From: Euryarchaeota archaeon UBA258
GTDB lineage: Archaea; Thermoplasmatota; Poseidoniia; Poseidoniales; Poseidoniaceae
Direction of reading: 5' to 3'
NCBI GenBank assembly: GCA_002502605.1
Contig: DAPR01000017.1
Span: 17,761 to 33,672 of the forward strand
Length of the DNA: 15,912 nt
The translations under genes were made by a program, and so were the position numbers. Positions 1-6,600 of this stretch are shown here, in pieces (the stretch's first letter is position 1; each line of letters starts with the position of its first letter). The notes beneath the pieces were generated by a model. It had not been told where the DNA came from. It made no database searches and worked only from the letters and a program-made list of their open reading frames with translations.

Positions 1-150
1 AAGGGCCGAAGATACCGGACTTAAACCCTTGTCGACCGCGCCTTCGTGGAGTTTACCTTTCATTGCTTGAGTGTCGCGTTTGAACGGCTGGTTGTTCAAT
101 TTAAAAATGGCGAGATTTAGTGGCCCTTTTGAGTTAGAATTGTGCGCCAT
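1..150 (-). CDS. Unknown protein, N-terminal 50 residues only (cut by left edge)
   Basis: An open minus-strand frame starts with ATG at 150 and runs without a stop to base 1. The visible 50 residues begin MAHNSNSKGP and continue with a mixed hydrophobic and basic stretch (NLAIFKLNNQPFKRD). There is no signal peptide, and I recognise no family. The gene is divergent from the DUF167 gene at 186, with 35 bases between the two starts. The region about 27 bases upstream is T-rich on this strand but has no clear TATA core, so its promoter is not identified. An alternative start is the ATG at codon 30. The frame also stays open upstream of 150, into the neighbouring gene. That it is a gene is likely but not certain, because only the 5' end is visible. 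Confidence 0.5.
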   Translation of the reverse strand, partial: MAHNSNSKGPLNLAIFKLNNQPFKRDTQAMKGKLHEGAVDKGLSPVSSAL

Positions 151-156
151 GGTAGG

Positions 157-164
157 TTGATAAA
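157..164 (+). promoter_or_regulatory. TATA-like element TTGATAAA for the DUF167 operon
   Basis: TTGATAAA is centred about 25 bases upstream of the GTG at 186, the spacing expected for a leaderless archaeal transcript. The same eight-base core is found upstream of the Sec61-beta gene at 6565-6572. It supports GTG 186 as the start over the in-frame ATG at 210. Assignment is by pattern and spacing only. Confidence 0.45.
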
Positions 165-185
165 CGACGAAGAAAAAGACCTCAT

Positions 186-506
186 GTGACCCTCGCCCCT
201 TGCTTGCAGATGACCTTCGATCAAGGCGTGCTATTGGCCATTGAAGTTCAACCGGGAGCGCATAACAACCGAATTGGTCAGGTCAACGAATGGCGAGCGC
301 GCCTCGCCATCTCGGTGCGCGCCCAAGCGCAAAAAGGTCAAGCAAACACTGCCGTTCTTGAATTGCTGAGTGACGCATTAAACATCGCCAAAACAGACTG
401 CAGCATCGTGAACGGCCACACCTCAAGAAGTAAAACGGTGCGGTTTGACAACATCGAAATAGCAACGCTGATCGAAACCCTAACCAATCTCATGGAGGAA
501 GCATGA
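186..506 (+). CDS. DUF167 / YggU family protein
   Basis: This 106-residue protein matches the small DUF167 (YggU) family, which is widespread in bacteria, archaea and eukaryotes and has no firmly known biochemical function. The family signature is visible: VQPGAHNNRIG near residues 22-32, then a conserved strand (ISVRAQAQKGQAN) and the NGHTSRSKTV segment near 76-85. The start is GTG at 186, supported by TTGATAAA about 25 bases upstream. ATG at 210 would give 98 residues, also a normal family length. The stop codon overlaps the start of the next gene (ATGA at 503-506), and a GGAGG site at 494-498 inside this gene serves that downstream start. The two are therefore almost certainly cotranscribed and translationally coupled. 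Confidence 0.85.
   Translation: MTLAPCLQMTFDQGVLLAIEVQPGAHNNRIGQVNEWRARLAISVRAQAQKGQANTAVLELLSDALNIAKTDCSIVNGHTSRSKTVRFDNIEIATLIETLTNLMEEA
494..498 (+). promoter_or_regulatory. Shine-Dalgarno GGAGG for the Toprim gene
   Basis: A perfect GGAGG lies inside the DUF167 reading frame, four bases before the ATG at 503, and decides that start. It fits a downstream cistron translated by ribosome binding rather than as a leaderless transcript. Confidence 0.6.
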
Positions 507-994
507 CGCGCGACACGAAACATCGCTCGCCCGCCGGTTCTGGTGATGCTGCGCTTCGATTCAGACTGGCCGGAGAAGCGCTTGCAGAGGCTCGGGCGCT
601 CAACAGAGAGCACGCTTGGCCGATTTTAGTCGAGGGGCGGCGAGACAAAATTGCCTTACAGGCACTTGAGTTCACTGGCCCAATCGAAGTGTTGAACCGG
701 GGGTGGTCTCTGGAACGCCTCATCGCTTACTTGTACGAACAATACGGGCCACGTCGCACCTTCGATGGTGGCCCTGCTTTGTGTGTCTTGATGGACTGGG
801 ACCGGACTGGCGGCAGGCTGCAGATGGAGTTGAGGCGGAAACTCGAAAGCATGGATGTGAAGATTTCAGAAGAGTTACGCAATGTGTTGATGCGGGCGCT
901 AAAGCCCGAAACAAGGGTGCTTGAATCCCTCAAAGGAATGGCCTATGATCTCGGGCCATTCATCGATGAATACGATGAACAACCCCTCGAATGA
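503..994 (+). CDS. Toprim-domain protein (archaeal UPF0292-like)
   Basis: A 163-residue protein with a compact Toprim fold. The glutamate of the first motif is E44 in ILVEGRRDK, followed by the hydrophobic strand PIEVLN. The acidic DxD motif is D98 and D100 in LMDWDRTGGRL. These residues bind Mg2+ in topoisomerases, DnaG primases and RNase M5-like nucleases. Stand-alone archaeal Toprim proteins (UPF0292 group) are of this size, and their substrate is not established. Residues 1-38 form a basic, helical extension, and a charged C-terminus follows the core. The gene overlaps the DUF167 stop by four bases and ends three bases before the convergent Lrp/AsnC gene. A role in RNA or DNA processing is inferred from the fold only. 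Confidence 0.75.
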   Translation: MTRDTKHRSPAGSGDAALRFRLAGEALAEARALNREHAWPILVEGRRDKIALQALEFTGPIEVLNRGWSLERLIAYLYEQYGPRRTFDGGPALCVLMDWDRTGGRLQMELRRKLESMDVKISEELRNVLMRALKPETRVLESLKGMAYDLGPFIDEYDEQPLE

Positions 995-997
995 TGT

Positions 998-1459
998 TCA
1001 ATCCTCATTGGGGACTGGCCGGGTGCGACCGTCTTCTTTCACCGTGTTCAAAACCACATGCGTGTACGACCTTGCAACCCCTTCAAGAGTGAACACCGTC
1101 TTGGTCAAATCGTCCAAGTCAGCTCGGTCCTTGACCCTAGCAAGCACCATCGAATCCCAATCTCCCGTGACGTCGTAGACGGCAAACACCCTCGGGTCTG
1201 CAGCGATTTGTGTTTGGACATCAATCATTTGCCCCTTGACGATTCGAAGCCCCGCCATGATCGTCATTGACCAGCCCAAAGCGCTTGGGTCAAGCATAAC
1301 GCTGTATCCTTTGATGACGCCAAGATCTTCCAGTCTGCGGAGGCGATTCAACACCGTCCCCTGTGCGATTCCTACCTTTCGGGCAAGCGCTCTCTGGCTT
1401 GTTCGGGCGTCTTCGAGCAGGACTTCGAGGATGGCGCGGTCGGTGTCATCGAGGTTCAT
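998..1459 (-). CDS. Lrp/AsnC family transcriptional regulator
   Basis: A 153-residue regulator of normal Lrp/AsnC length. Residues 3-60 are the AsnC-type winged helix-turn-helix (DDTDRAILEVLLEDART, then SQRALARKVGIAQGTVLNRLRRLE). Residues 65-140 form the ligand-sensing, oligomerising RAM domain, with the family's G-D turn at VTGDWD (G99, D100). Such proteins bind promoter DNA as dimers or higher oligomers and commonly respond to amino acids; the effector here cannot be read from sequence. It is the last gene of a minus-strand operon. Its ATG overlaps the upstream membrane-protein stop (ATGA, 1456-1459), with a GGTGAT site at 1465-1470. Being cotranscribed with an RNA methyltransferase and a membrane protein is unusual. 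The stop is three bases from the stop of the convergent Toprim gene. Confidence 0.92.
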   Translation of the reverse strand: MNLDDTDRAILEVLLEDARTSQRALARKVGIAQGTVLNRLRRLEDLGVIKGYSVMLDPSALGWSMTIMAGLRIVKGQMIDVQTQIAADPRVFAVYDVTGDWDSMVLARVKDRADLDDLTKTVFTLEGVARSYTHVVLNTVKEDGRTRPVPNED

Positions 1460-2649
1460 GCATCATCACCGTTGCTTGGTTCGTGCTCACCAACTTCAAC
1501 GCTTCGGAGCGCTTCTTGCGGCGATGCAAGGCGGAGGTATTGAGTCCAGGCGCCTAATTCCTCAACCTCAACGCTCAGCGAAATATGGCAATCTTCAGGC
1601 TCCGCTTGTTTGAATCGAATGGCGAATTCATGGGAACGACCTGCCGGAATACTGACCCGCTTAAATCCGCCTCGAATGGCCCACGGCTCGACGGTTGTGC
1701 ACCCGGTAAGCGAGAGTGGTTGCGTTCCGGCAAGGATGCGGAATTGAATCGAAGGTGGTTCGCTTGATGTCCACTGAGCGTCGATTTTGGGCATCCCTTT
1801 CTCGCGCTTGAACGAACCCATTACAGCGCCTGAGGCGACAACAGCACAAAGCAAAAGCAAGAACATAGGAACGAAGAAATCCGAAGGCGCAGTTGAATCC
1901 CATGAGGTAGGGGCCGAAGTGTGATACAAGCCAAGCAACCGGTTTTCTTCACCCCCCTCAAGATCGCCAAAGAAGGCGAAGGTGATGTGCCAACCATGCG
2001 GTTGTTCTTCGAAATCAATGCCTGCGGCAGCCAAATGGGTTGAAGGAACCTTCCAGGTCGTTTTGGTGAGGTTGTTTGCGTCAACTGAGAATCCGACCTG
2101 TGGCATCATGTCGCGAACCAAATGTTCAGCAACTCGCCCGTGGTGGTCCATTGAGCGATCTTCACTGATGAGAATGGAGACGACCGTCGAGTCGCTTAGG
2201 TTCACCAAGGGCGTCAACTCAACTGCGATTGAAAGCGATACATCGCCAGTTTCCTCGCGGACCAGTTCAATGGTGCCTTCCAAATCAATTAAGGGAGTTT
2301 CAAATTGCATAGCGTTGGCCGTTTGCAAGTCGATTTGACCGTTGTACAGAGTGCCAGCCTCACCGCTTAATCCAAGTTGTCCGATTCTTGCTTTAGCGTC
2401 ATCATCAGGCCAATTTGAACCAGTTTCATCGCTCCATGGCCACCATGTGAGTTGAACCCCCTCAGCAGACTCGCCAACTCGCTCTGCTTGTGGACCGAGG
2501 AAGGATTCAACCAGCACTACCGATGGGGCTTGTGCCTCAGGAATTGATTTTGATATGCCGGTTTCTTCCGGTGAAGATGCCTCTGAAAAAGGCGCAGCGA
2601 TTGTGCCAAGCACCAATAATCCGATTGCCAAGATCATCATTGCACGCAT
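1456..2649 (-). CDS. Unknown single-pass membrane protein with signal peptide and cytosolic C-terminal domain
   Basis: This 397-residue protein is not recognised. Residues 1-25 are a typical secretion signal (MRAMMILAIGLLVLGTIAAP), followed by an outside domain to about residue 257. That domain has alternating beta-type segments and is rich in acidic residues and tryptophan. Residues 258-279 are a transmembrane helix (FFVPMFLLLLCAVVASGA) followed by positive KREK, which places the last 115 residues in the cytosol. The cytosolic part is beta-rich with cysteines C317 and C354 and could be an immunoglobulin-like fold, but I cannot name it. The ATG at 2649 is preceded by GAGGTGA at 2654-2660, overlapping the stop of the methyltransferase gene. 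The stop overlaps the Lrp/AsnC start. It is therefore the middle gene of a tightly coupled operon. Confidence 0.75.
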   Translation of the reverse strand: MRAMMILAIGLLVLGTIAAPFSEASSPEETGISKSIPEAQAPSVVLVESFLGPQAERVGESAEGVQLTWWPWSDETGSNWPDDDAKARIGQLGLSGEAGTLYNGQIDLQTANAMQFETPLIDLEGTIELVREETGDVSLSIAVELTPLVNLSDSTVVSILISEDRSMDHHGRVAEHLVRDMMPQVGFSVDANNLTKTTWKVPSTHLAAAGIDFEEQPHGWHITFAFFGDLEGGEENRLLGLYHTSAPTSWDSTAPSDFFVPMFLLLLCAVVASGAVMGSFKREKGMPKIDAQWTSSEPPSIQFRILAGTQPLSLTGCTTVEPWAIRGGFKRVSIPAGRSHEFAIRFKQAEPEDCHISLSVEVEELGAWTQYLRLASPQEALRSVEVGEHEPSNGDDA

Positions 2650-2653
2650 GTCT

Positions 2654-2660
2654 TCACCTC
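2654..2660 (-). promoter_or_regulatory. Shine-Dalgarno GAGGTGA overlapping the methyltransferase stop
   Basis: On the minus strand GAGGTGA shares bases with the TGA stop of the methyltransferase (2659-2661) and sits four bases before the ATG at 2649. It supports translational coupling of the two genes. Confidence 0.5.
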
Positions 2661-4443
2661 ACTCTTCTTCGACGGGTTCTGGCGGCATATCGAGTTTCAT
2701 TCTCAGCACATTCCTGCCAATTCGATCGATCATCAAGGTCAACCTTGCGCCAACCCAACCTGAAACAAAGGCTTGTCCACACGGCAACGTGCACGACATC
2801 AAGACCGGTCCTACTTCTTCAAGAGGGCCGAATTCAGTGGTGTATTCTTCCATGAGAGGTGCCCATCCTTGGAGCATGCGACGTAATGTGTCCGGGGCGA
2901 GGTCGTGCATTGGTGCTGTCATGAGGCTTCGGAGTGCCGGTACAGACTCTTGGCGGGAGCGCCAAATTTTTCTCTTCTGTGTAAAAGCAGGAAGACCAAC
3001 ATGAATCAATTTGAGCGGATGAAAGGTCCCTGCAGGCCAAAGGTTTCCGCGTTTGTTGGGGCACTGTTGATTGAATATTCGCTCCTCGACGAGTTTTGGG
3101 GCGATGTTGAGGCGTTTTCCTCTGTGCCACCACGACCAATCGCTGTCGCTGATGCCGTAGCGTTGCTGAACTTCTTCGATGATTTCAGTTGGAGCAGGGA
3201 AGATTGAATGGCGGTTTGGGCGAGGTTGGTCGAGCACCAATGGCACCCACCCCGAATCTGGGTTTTGGAACCTCTTGGGAACAAACGAGCGCGCAACATT
3301 TTGTGGTGTTGCTTCTGGTTTGTGCCGCAATTGAGCGACGAAGAAGCCACCGGTGTCGTTGTCGTGATGATAAAGACGCACACAGTGAGGGAGGTTTGCC
3401 TCAATTTCAGCCTCCAATTGAGCATCCATTTCGATGTCCATGGCTTCGCTCAGCAACCTTCTGTGGCTCGGCGAAAGGTGTGAAGGGTGAATTGAGGGTG
3501 CGGTTTTTGCTTCTAATTGCGAGTATGCGTTGCCCTCTTGGTCGAGAATATCCCATGTGTTGAGCCCTGGATGGAGTGTGAGATTTCCTAAGTTTGCGCG
3601 GTCGATAGGAATCAATTCAAGCCATGGTGCGCGACGCAGGAGTTCCGCCACCACTGCCTCGTTTTCACAAGGATCCATGCTGCATGTGGAATAGACAAGT
3701 TTGTGACCAGGTCTGAGCAGATTCGCGCCCCTAAATGCGATTTCAACTTGAAGATTGAACAGGCTTCGGCCGTCTCTGGGGCTCCATTTCCACCACACAT
3801 TGCGGTTTTTCCGAGACGTCGCTGAACCTGTGCAGGGTACATCGGCGACAATTCCATCGTACCCGGGCGGCGGGATTCGGCCTAAATGTCGGCCATCCTG
3901 CTGATTGATGAGCATGTTTGAGATGGCGAGTCGTCCTCGGTTTGAGACAAGCATGTTGACGCGCCCGGAGGCTGGTTCGTTGGCGACCACCACGCCTTCT
4001 GGATGAATGGCTTCCGCAATCTGCGTTGCTTTGGAACCCGGTGCCGCGCACATGTCCAGCACCAATTCACCAGATGTTGGGTTGAGCACGAGAACAGGCA
4101 GCATGCTTGCAGCTTCTTGCCGAGTGATTCGACCCGACTCGTGGAGCAGGGCCATGATGTGTTTGGCACGACCTTCGGGGGCTTGCCCTCGTCCAAATGG
4201 CATCTGCCAGGCAAATTCATTCTCTGCCCACGACAATGGCTTGCCACCAATTGATCGTAAGATGTCTTCTGTCCACGCTTGATCGTAGCGATTTGGTGTA
4301 ATCCTGAACGTTTCGGGCAGAGTTTCTGTAGCGTATTGAAGCCAAGCATCGACATCTAAGCCTAAGTTCGCAGCAAGATTTGCGAGTGGCGTCCCCTTTG
4401 CCTCGGCAAGAAGGTCTTGCTCTTGCCATTCCCCCCGCGCCAT
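2659..4443 (-). CDS. NSUN2/Trm4-like RNA (cytosine-5) methyltransferase, NOL1/NOP2/Sun family
   Basis: A 594-residue S-adenosylmethionine-dependent RNA m5C methyltransferase. Motif I is LDMCAAPGSKATQ at residues 129-141. Motif IV is DVPCTGSATSRKN at 201-213 with the product-release cysteine C204. Motif VI is YSTCSMDPCENE at 251-262 with the nucleophile C254. The RKNRNVWWKWSP segment after motif IV and the DTGGFFVAQL segment (363-372) resemble eukaryotic Trm4/NSUN2, which modify tRNA. Archaeal NSUN enzymes are often only 300-450 residues. Here about 220 residues follow TGGFFVA, probably an RNA-binding extension comparable in position to the NSUN2 C-terminus. First gene of a three-gene operon, it is divergent from the polytopic membrane protein. 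A TATA-like AACATAGT lies near 4470, about 26 bases upstream. tRNA is the likely substrate; the target position is unknown. Confidence 0.9.
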   Translation of the reverse strand: MARGEWQEQDLLAEAKGTPLANLAANLGLDVDAWLQYATETLPETFRITPNRYDQAWTEDILRSIGGKPLSWAENEFAWQMPFGRGQAPEGRAKHIMALLHESGRITRQEAASMLPVLVLNPTSGELVLDMCAAPGSKATQIAEAIHPEGVVVANEPASGRVNMLVSNRGRLAISNMLINQQDGRHLGRIPPPGYDGIVADVPCTGSATSRKNRNVWWKWSPRDGRSLFNLQVEIAFRGANLLRPGHKLVYSTCSMDPCENEAVVAELLRRAPWLELIPIDRANLGNLTLHPGLNTWDILDQEGNAYSQLEAKTAPSIHPSHLSPSHRRLLSEAMDIEMDAQLEAEIEANLPHCVRLYHHDNDTGGFFVAQLRHKPEATPQNVARSFVPKRFQNPDSGWVPLVLDQPRPNRHSIFPAPTEIIEEVQQRYGISDSDWSWWHRGKRLNIAPKLVEERIFNQQCPNKRGNLWPAGTFHPLKLIHVGLPAFTQKRKIWRSRQESVPALRSLMTAPMHDLAPDTLRRMLQGWAPLMEEYTTEFGPLEEVGPVLMSCTLPCGQAFVSGWVGARLTLMIDRIGRNVLRMKLDMPPEPVEEE

Positions 4444-4514
4444 GCATCGGGGTTCGGCCGCCTCACTATGTTGCTTCCGCCATGCTCAAGGGGTGAGTCC
4501 GCGTGGTGTGAATC

Positions 4515-5876
4515 ATGTTGGGGGACACCATGCCATGGCTTTTCCCTCTCATTGCACTTCTGTTGTGTGCATGGCTTGTCATCGGCTTTCTTGAAAAAGG
4601 AAGACAGAACGAAGCGAATTCTGGGAAAAGGTTTCTTTCTCACATCACCAATTGGACCCCTCCAGCGTTGTTTGCTGGACTGTTTATTCATCGGTGCACT
4701 TCCATTCTGACCATGGATTCCACCCACATGGATGTGCTGCAATACCTTCCGGAAGGTGCGACGCTTTTCCAGCGATTGAGCCTCGTCGTAGCCGGCCAAG
4801 GAGGCATCGAATTGGCTGCTTTTGCCGCAACCACGTTTGCTGTTTGCTCAATCCATCTCCCAAGTGTGAAGGCAATGAGCAACGAAGCCGGCCGTGTTGT
4901 TCAACAGCGCATGATGATGTTCTGCGCCCTATGTTTGCTGTTAGGAATCATGGTGCTGTTTCCCGAACAAGCTTACACTGCAAGCCAGCCATTGCCTCAA
5001 CAAGGCTCAATTGATGCACCGCCGCTTTCGAACGCTCTATTGCCGCTGTTGTTTTCATTGCTGGTGATGTTTGGAGGAGAATTGTTTGCTGCCTCAAGCG
5101 TGTACAGCATCGAAGTGAACTTCGATGCTTTGGGCAAGAAGGCATCGATCAAATGTCTTGCACTGGTTGGACTGAGTTTGGTCTGGCTTGCAACCCAGCC
5201 GCTGCAATGGGCCGCTTGGATGGCTGATCTTTCAGAGCCCACCAATGCAATGGCCCTGCTCATGATGATTCATGCCGTCGTAGTCCTCACATCTGTGTTG
5301 TATCCGTCGCGGCGAATTGAAAGTCGTTTACTGCACGGAGAAGGGCGGAGCATCGCATTGATTGCAACCTTTGCCACCGTGGCGGCCCTCATGACGGCGA
5401 GTGCCTCGCTCCTGCTCAATCATTCCACGCTCTTCTCGAACGGTACAGGTGCTGCATTGCTCGGGTTTTGGTTGTGCACCGGAGTGCTGGGTTCGATGCT
5501 TTTGGTTCAATTCATGCCAACCCTCGGTTTTGATGCTGCCCCTCGTCCCGAAACCTGGTGGCTTCGAATGATGGGGTTGCTTACGCCCATGTTGGTTATG
5601 TCCCTGACACCGTTTGGTGCTTTTTTGATCGCTGGCGTCTGGATTGGCCTTGCATGGAGTGCAGTTGTGCCTTGGATGGTTGAACGCGATGTCGCATCGC
5701 CATCAGCAGCGTTCGTGACGGTTCCGATGGTTGGGCTCACTGTTGCTGCCCTGACCCTCCCTCTCTTCACGGGCAACAGCCCCTTAGTATCCCTCTTCGC
5801 TGCGTTGCCGGTGTTAGCAGTCGCCCATGTAGGCATGCTCATTCACAAACCATCAGCGCAGCAACACACCTCGTAA
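4515..5876 (+). CDS. Polytopic membrane protein of unknown function
   Basis: A 453-residue hydrophobic protein with about a dozen predicted membrane helices. The clearest are near residues 7-26, 87-113, 131-150, 172-194, 210-232, 240-262, 278-302, 314-336, 350-388 (two helices), 398-418 and 424-443. Charged loops are short, and no catalytic, ATP-binding or transporter motif is recognised. ATG at 4515 is preceded by GGTGTGA and is the chosen start; ATG at 4530 would remove five residues and also follows a G-rich run. It is divergent from the methyltransferase gene, with 71 bases between the two starts. The next plus-strand gene begins within about 100 bases, so cotranscription is possible. A transporter or membrane-complex role is conceivable but unsupported. 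Confidence 0.75.
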   Translation: MLGDTMPWLFPLIALLLCAWLVIGFLEKGRQNEANSGKRFLSHITNWTPPALFAGLFIHRCTSILTMDSTHMDVLQYLPEGATLFQRLSLVVAGQGGIELAAFAATTFAVCSIHLPSVKAMSNEAGRVVQQRMMMFCALCLLLGIMVLFPEQAYTASQPLPQQGSIDAPPLSNALLPLLFSLLVMFGGELFAASSVYSIEVNFDALGKKASIKCLALVGLSLVWLATQPLQWAAWMADLSEPTNAMALLMMIHAVVVLTSVLYPSRRIESRLLHGEGRSIALIATFATVAALMTASASLLLNHSTLFSNGTGAALLGFWLCTGVLGSMLLVQFMPTLGFDAAPRPETWWLRMMGLLTPMLVMSLTPFGAFLIAGVWIGLAWSAVVPWMVERDVASPSAAFVTVPMVGLTVAALTLPLFTGNSPLVSLFAALPVLAVAHVGMLIHKPSAQQHTS

Positions 5877-5961
5877 AACCGGCACATTGGCGGCATCCAT
5901 CGTCGCGCTTCTTATTAGCAAATCAGGAAGCCTCCGAACTGAAATCCGAGGATTTCATGGG

Positions 5962-6330
5962 ATGGGACCCAAAATGGCACGAGCATTTAGAGAAGGCGTT
6001 GAGCAGAACAAACGAGTGAAAACACACGTGAGACGGCGCAGTTGGAGCCCTTTGAGAGATCTACGTGGCCTCAAGACGAGAACCGAACGCATTGGCGAGG
6101 CAATGGGGCCCTTGGTGGAAATCCCGGCAATGGTTCGCATCGAGAACGAACATTGGGTCTTTGAGCGCATTGAAGAAGGCGCTCTTCATAACCTCACTCA
6201 CAAACTCATTTTACACGAATCTGACGGCGAGAAGGTCATCGGTGCAACAACCGATATGGAAACGGCCATGAAAGTCGCAAAATGCATGGCAATCAAAGAG
6301 CACAGAATCGTAATGATTCAGCCGCTGTGA
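5962..6330 (+). CDS. Small basic protein of unknown function
   Basis: The stop at 6330 is clear but the start is not. The frame is open from a TTG at 5887, with in-frame ATGs at 5962 and 5974. I chose 5962 (122 residues) because ATG is much commoner. If the upstream part is coding, the segment around GFHGMGPKMARAF would look vaguely like a helix-hairpin-helix turn. The N-terminal half is strongly basic (KRVKTHVRRRSWSP, RGLKTRTER). The C-terminal half has an alternating pattern (MVRIENEHWVFERIEEG, then HKLILHESDGEKVIGATTD) that suggests a small alpha/beta or beta domain ending in IVMIQPL. No family is recognised. It follows the polytopic membrane protein on the same strand and converges on the Sec61-beta gene with 13 bases between stops. 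Confidence 0.65.
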   Translation: MGPKMARAFREGVEQNKRVKTHVRRRSWSPLRDLRGLKTRTERIGEAMGPLVEIPAMVRIENEHWVFERIEEGALHNLTHKLILHESDGEKVIGATTDMETAMKVAKCMAIKEHRIVMIQPL

Positions 6331-6343
6331 GCGGATGAATGGC

Positions 6344-6535
6344 TCAGAAGAGGTCAAGAATTGCGCCGACGACACCTTGGTTAACAAGGTAAAAGAAGGC
6401 ACCGAGTGCGATACAAGCAAAGTACACTTGGCCTGGAGTAATCTTCCATGCATCTTCAGATTCTTCATCGAAGTATCGAATAAGACCTGCTGCTTGCTGA
6501 ATTCCGCTGCCGTCGGATTTCTTCTTAGAAGCCAT
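6344..6535 (-). CDS. secG: Sec61-beta / archaeal SecG, protein translocase subunit
   Basis: A 63-residue tail-anchored subunit of the SecYEG/Sec61 protein-conducting channel. The diagnostic archaeal Sec61-beta segment is visible: a basic N-terminus (MASKKKSDGSG), then IQQAAGLIRYFDEESEDAWKI at residues 12-32. One C-terminal membrane helix follows (VYFACIALGAFFYLVNQGVV). The LIRYFDEE core with following Pro-Gly (TPGQ) is typical of archaeal and eukaryotic proteins rather than bacterial SecG. The ATG at 6535 is used; an upstream TTG at 6544 would add only three residues. TTGATAAA at 6565-6572 lies about 33 bases upstream on this strand, so the gene probably has its own promoter, separate from the 288-residue protein gene upstream. 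Confidence 0.9.
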   Translation of the reverse strand: MASKKKSDGSGIQQAAGLIRYFDEESEDAWKITPGQVYFACIALGAFFYLVNQGVVGAILDLF

Positions 6536-6564
6536 GTGAACCAATCTCTGCGAGATGCCTCCCC

Positions 6565-6572
6565 TTTATCAA
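6565..6572 (-). promoter_or_regulatory. TATA-like element TTGATAAA upstream of Sec61-beta
   Basis: On the minus strand TTGATAAA followed by GG is centred about 33 bases before the ATG at 6535. It is identical in core to the element at 157-164. It lies in the 65-base gap between this gene and the stop of the upstream gene. Confidence 0.45.
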
Positions 6573-6600
6573 CGCGACGCGGCGATGAAACATGGAGAAA

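Noticed and set aside
3189..3563. 124-residue plus-strand frame and several similar ones between 2490 and 4282
   Set aside because: All are antisense to the methyltransferase or membrane-protein genes, have odd composition and lack start signals.
5887..5961. TTG-initiated N-terminal extension of the small basic protein
   Set aside because: TTG is a rare start and no ribosome site or TATA-like core fits it. It was kept only as an alternative, because the HhH-like GMGPKMA segment would make more sense with residues before it.
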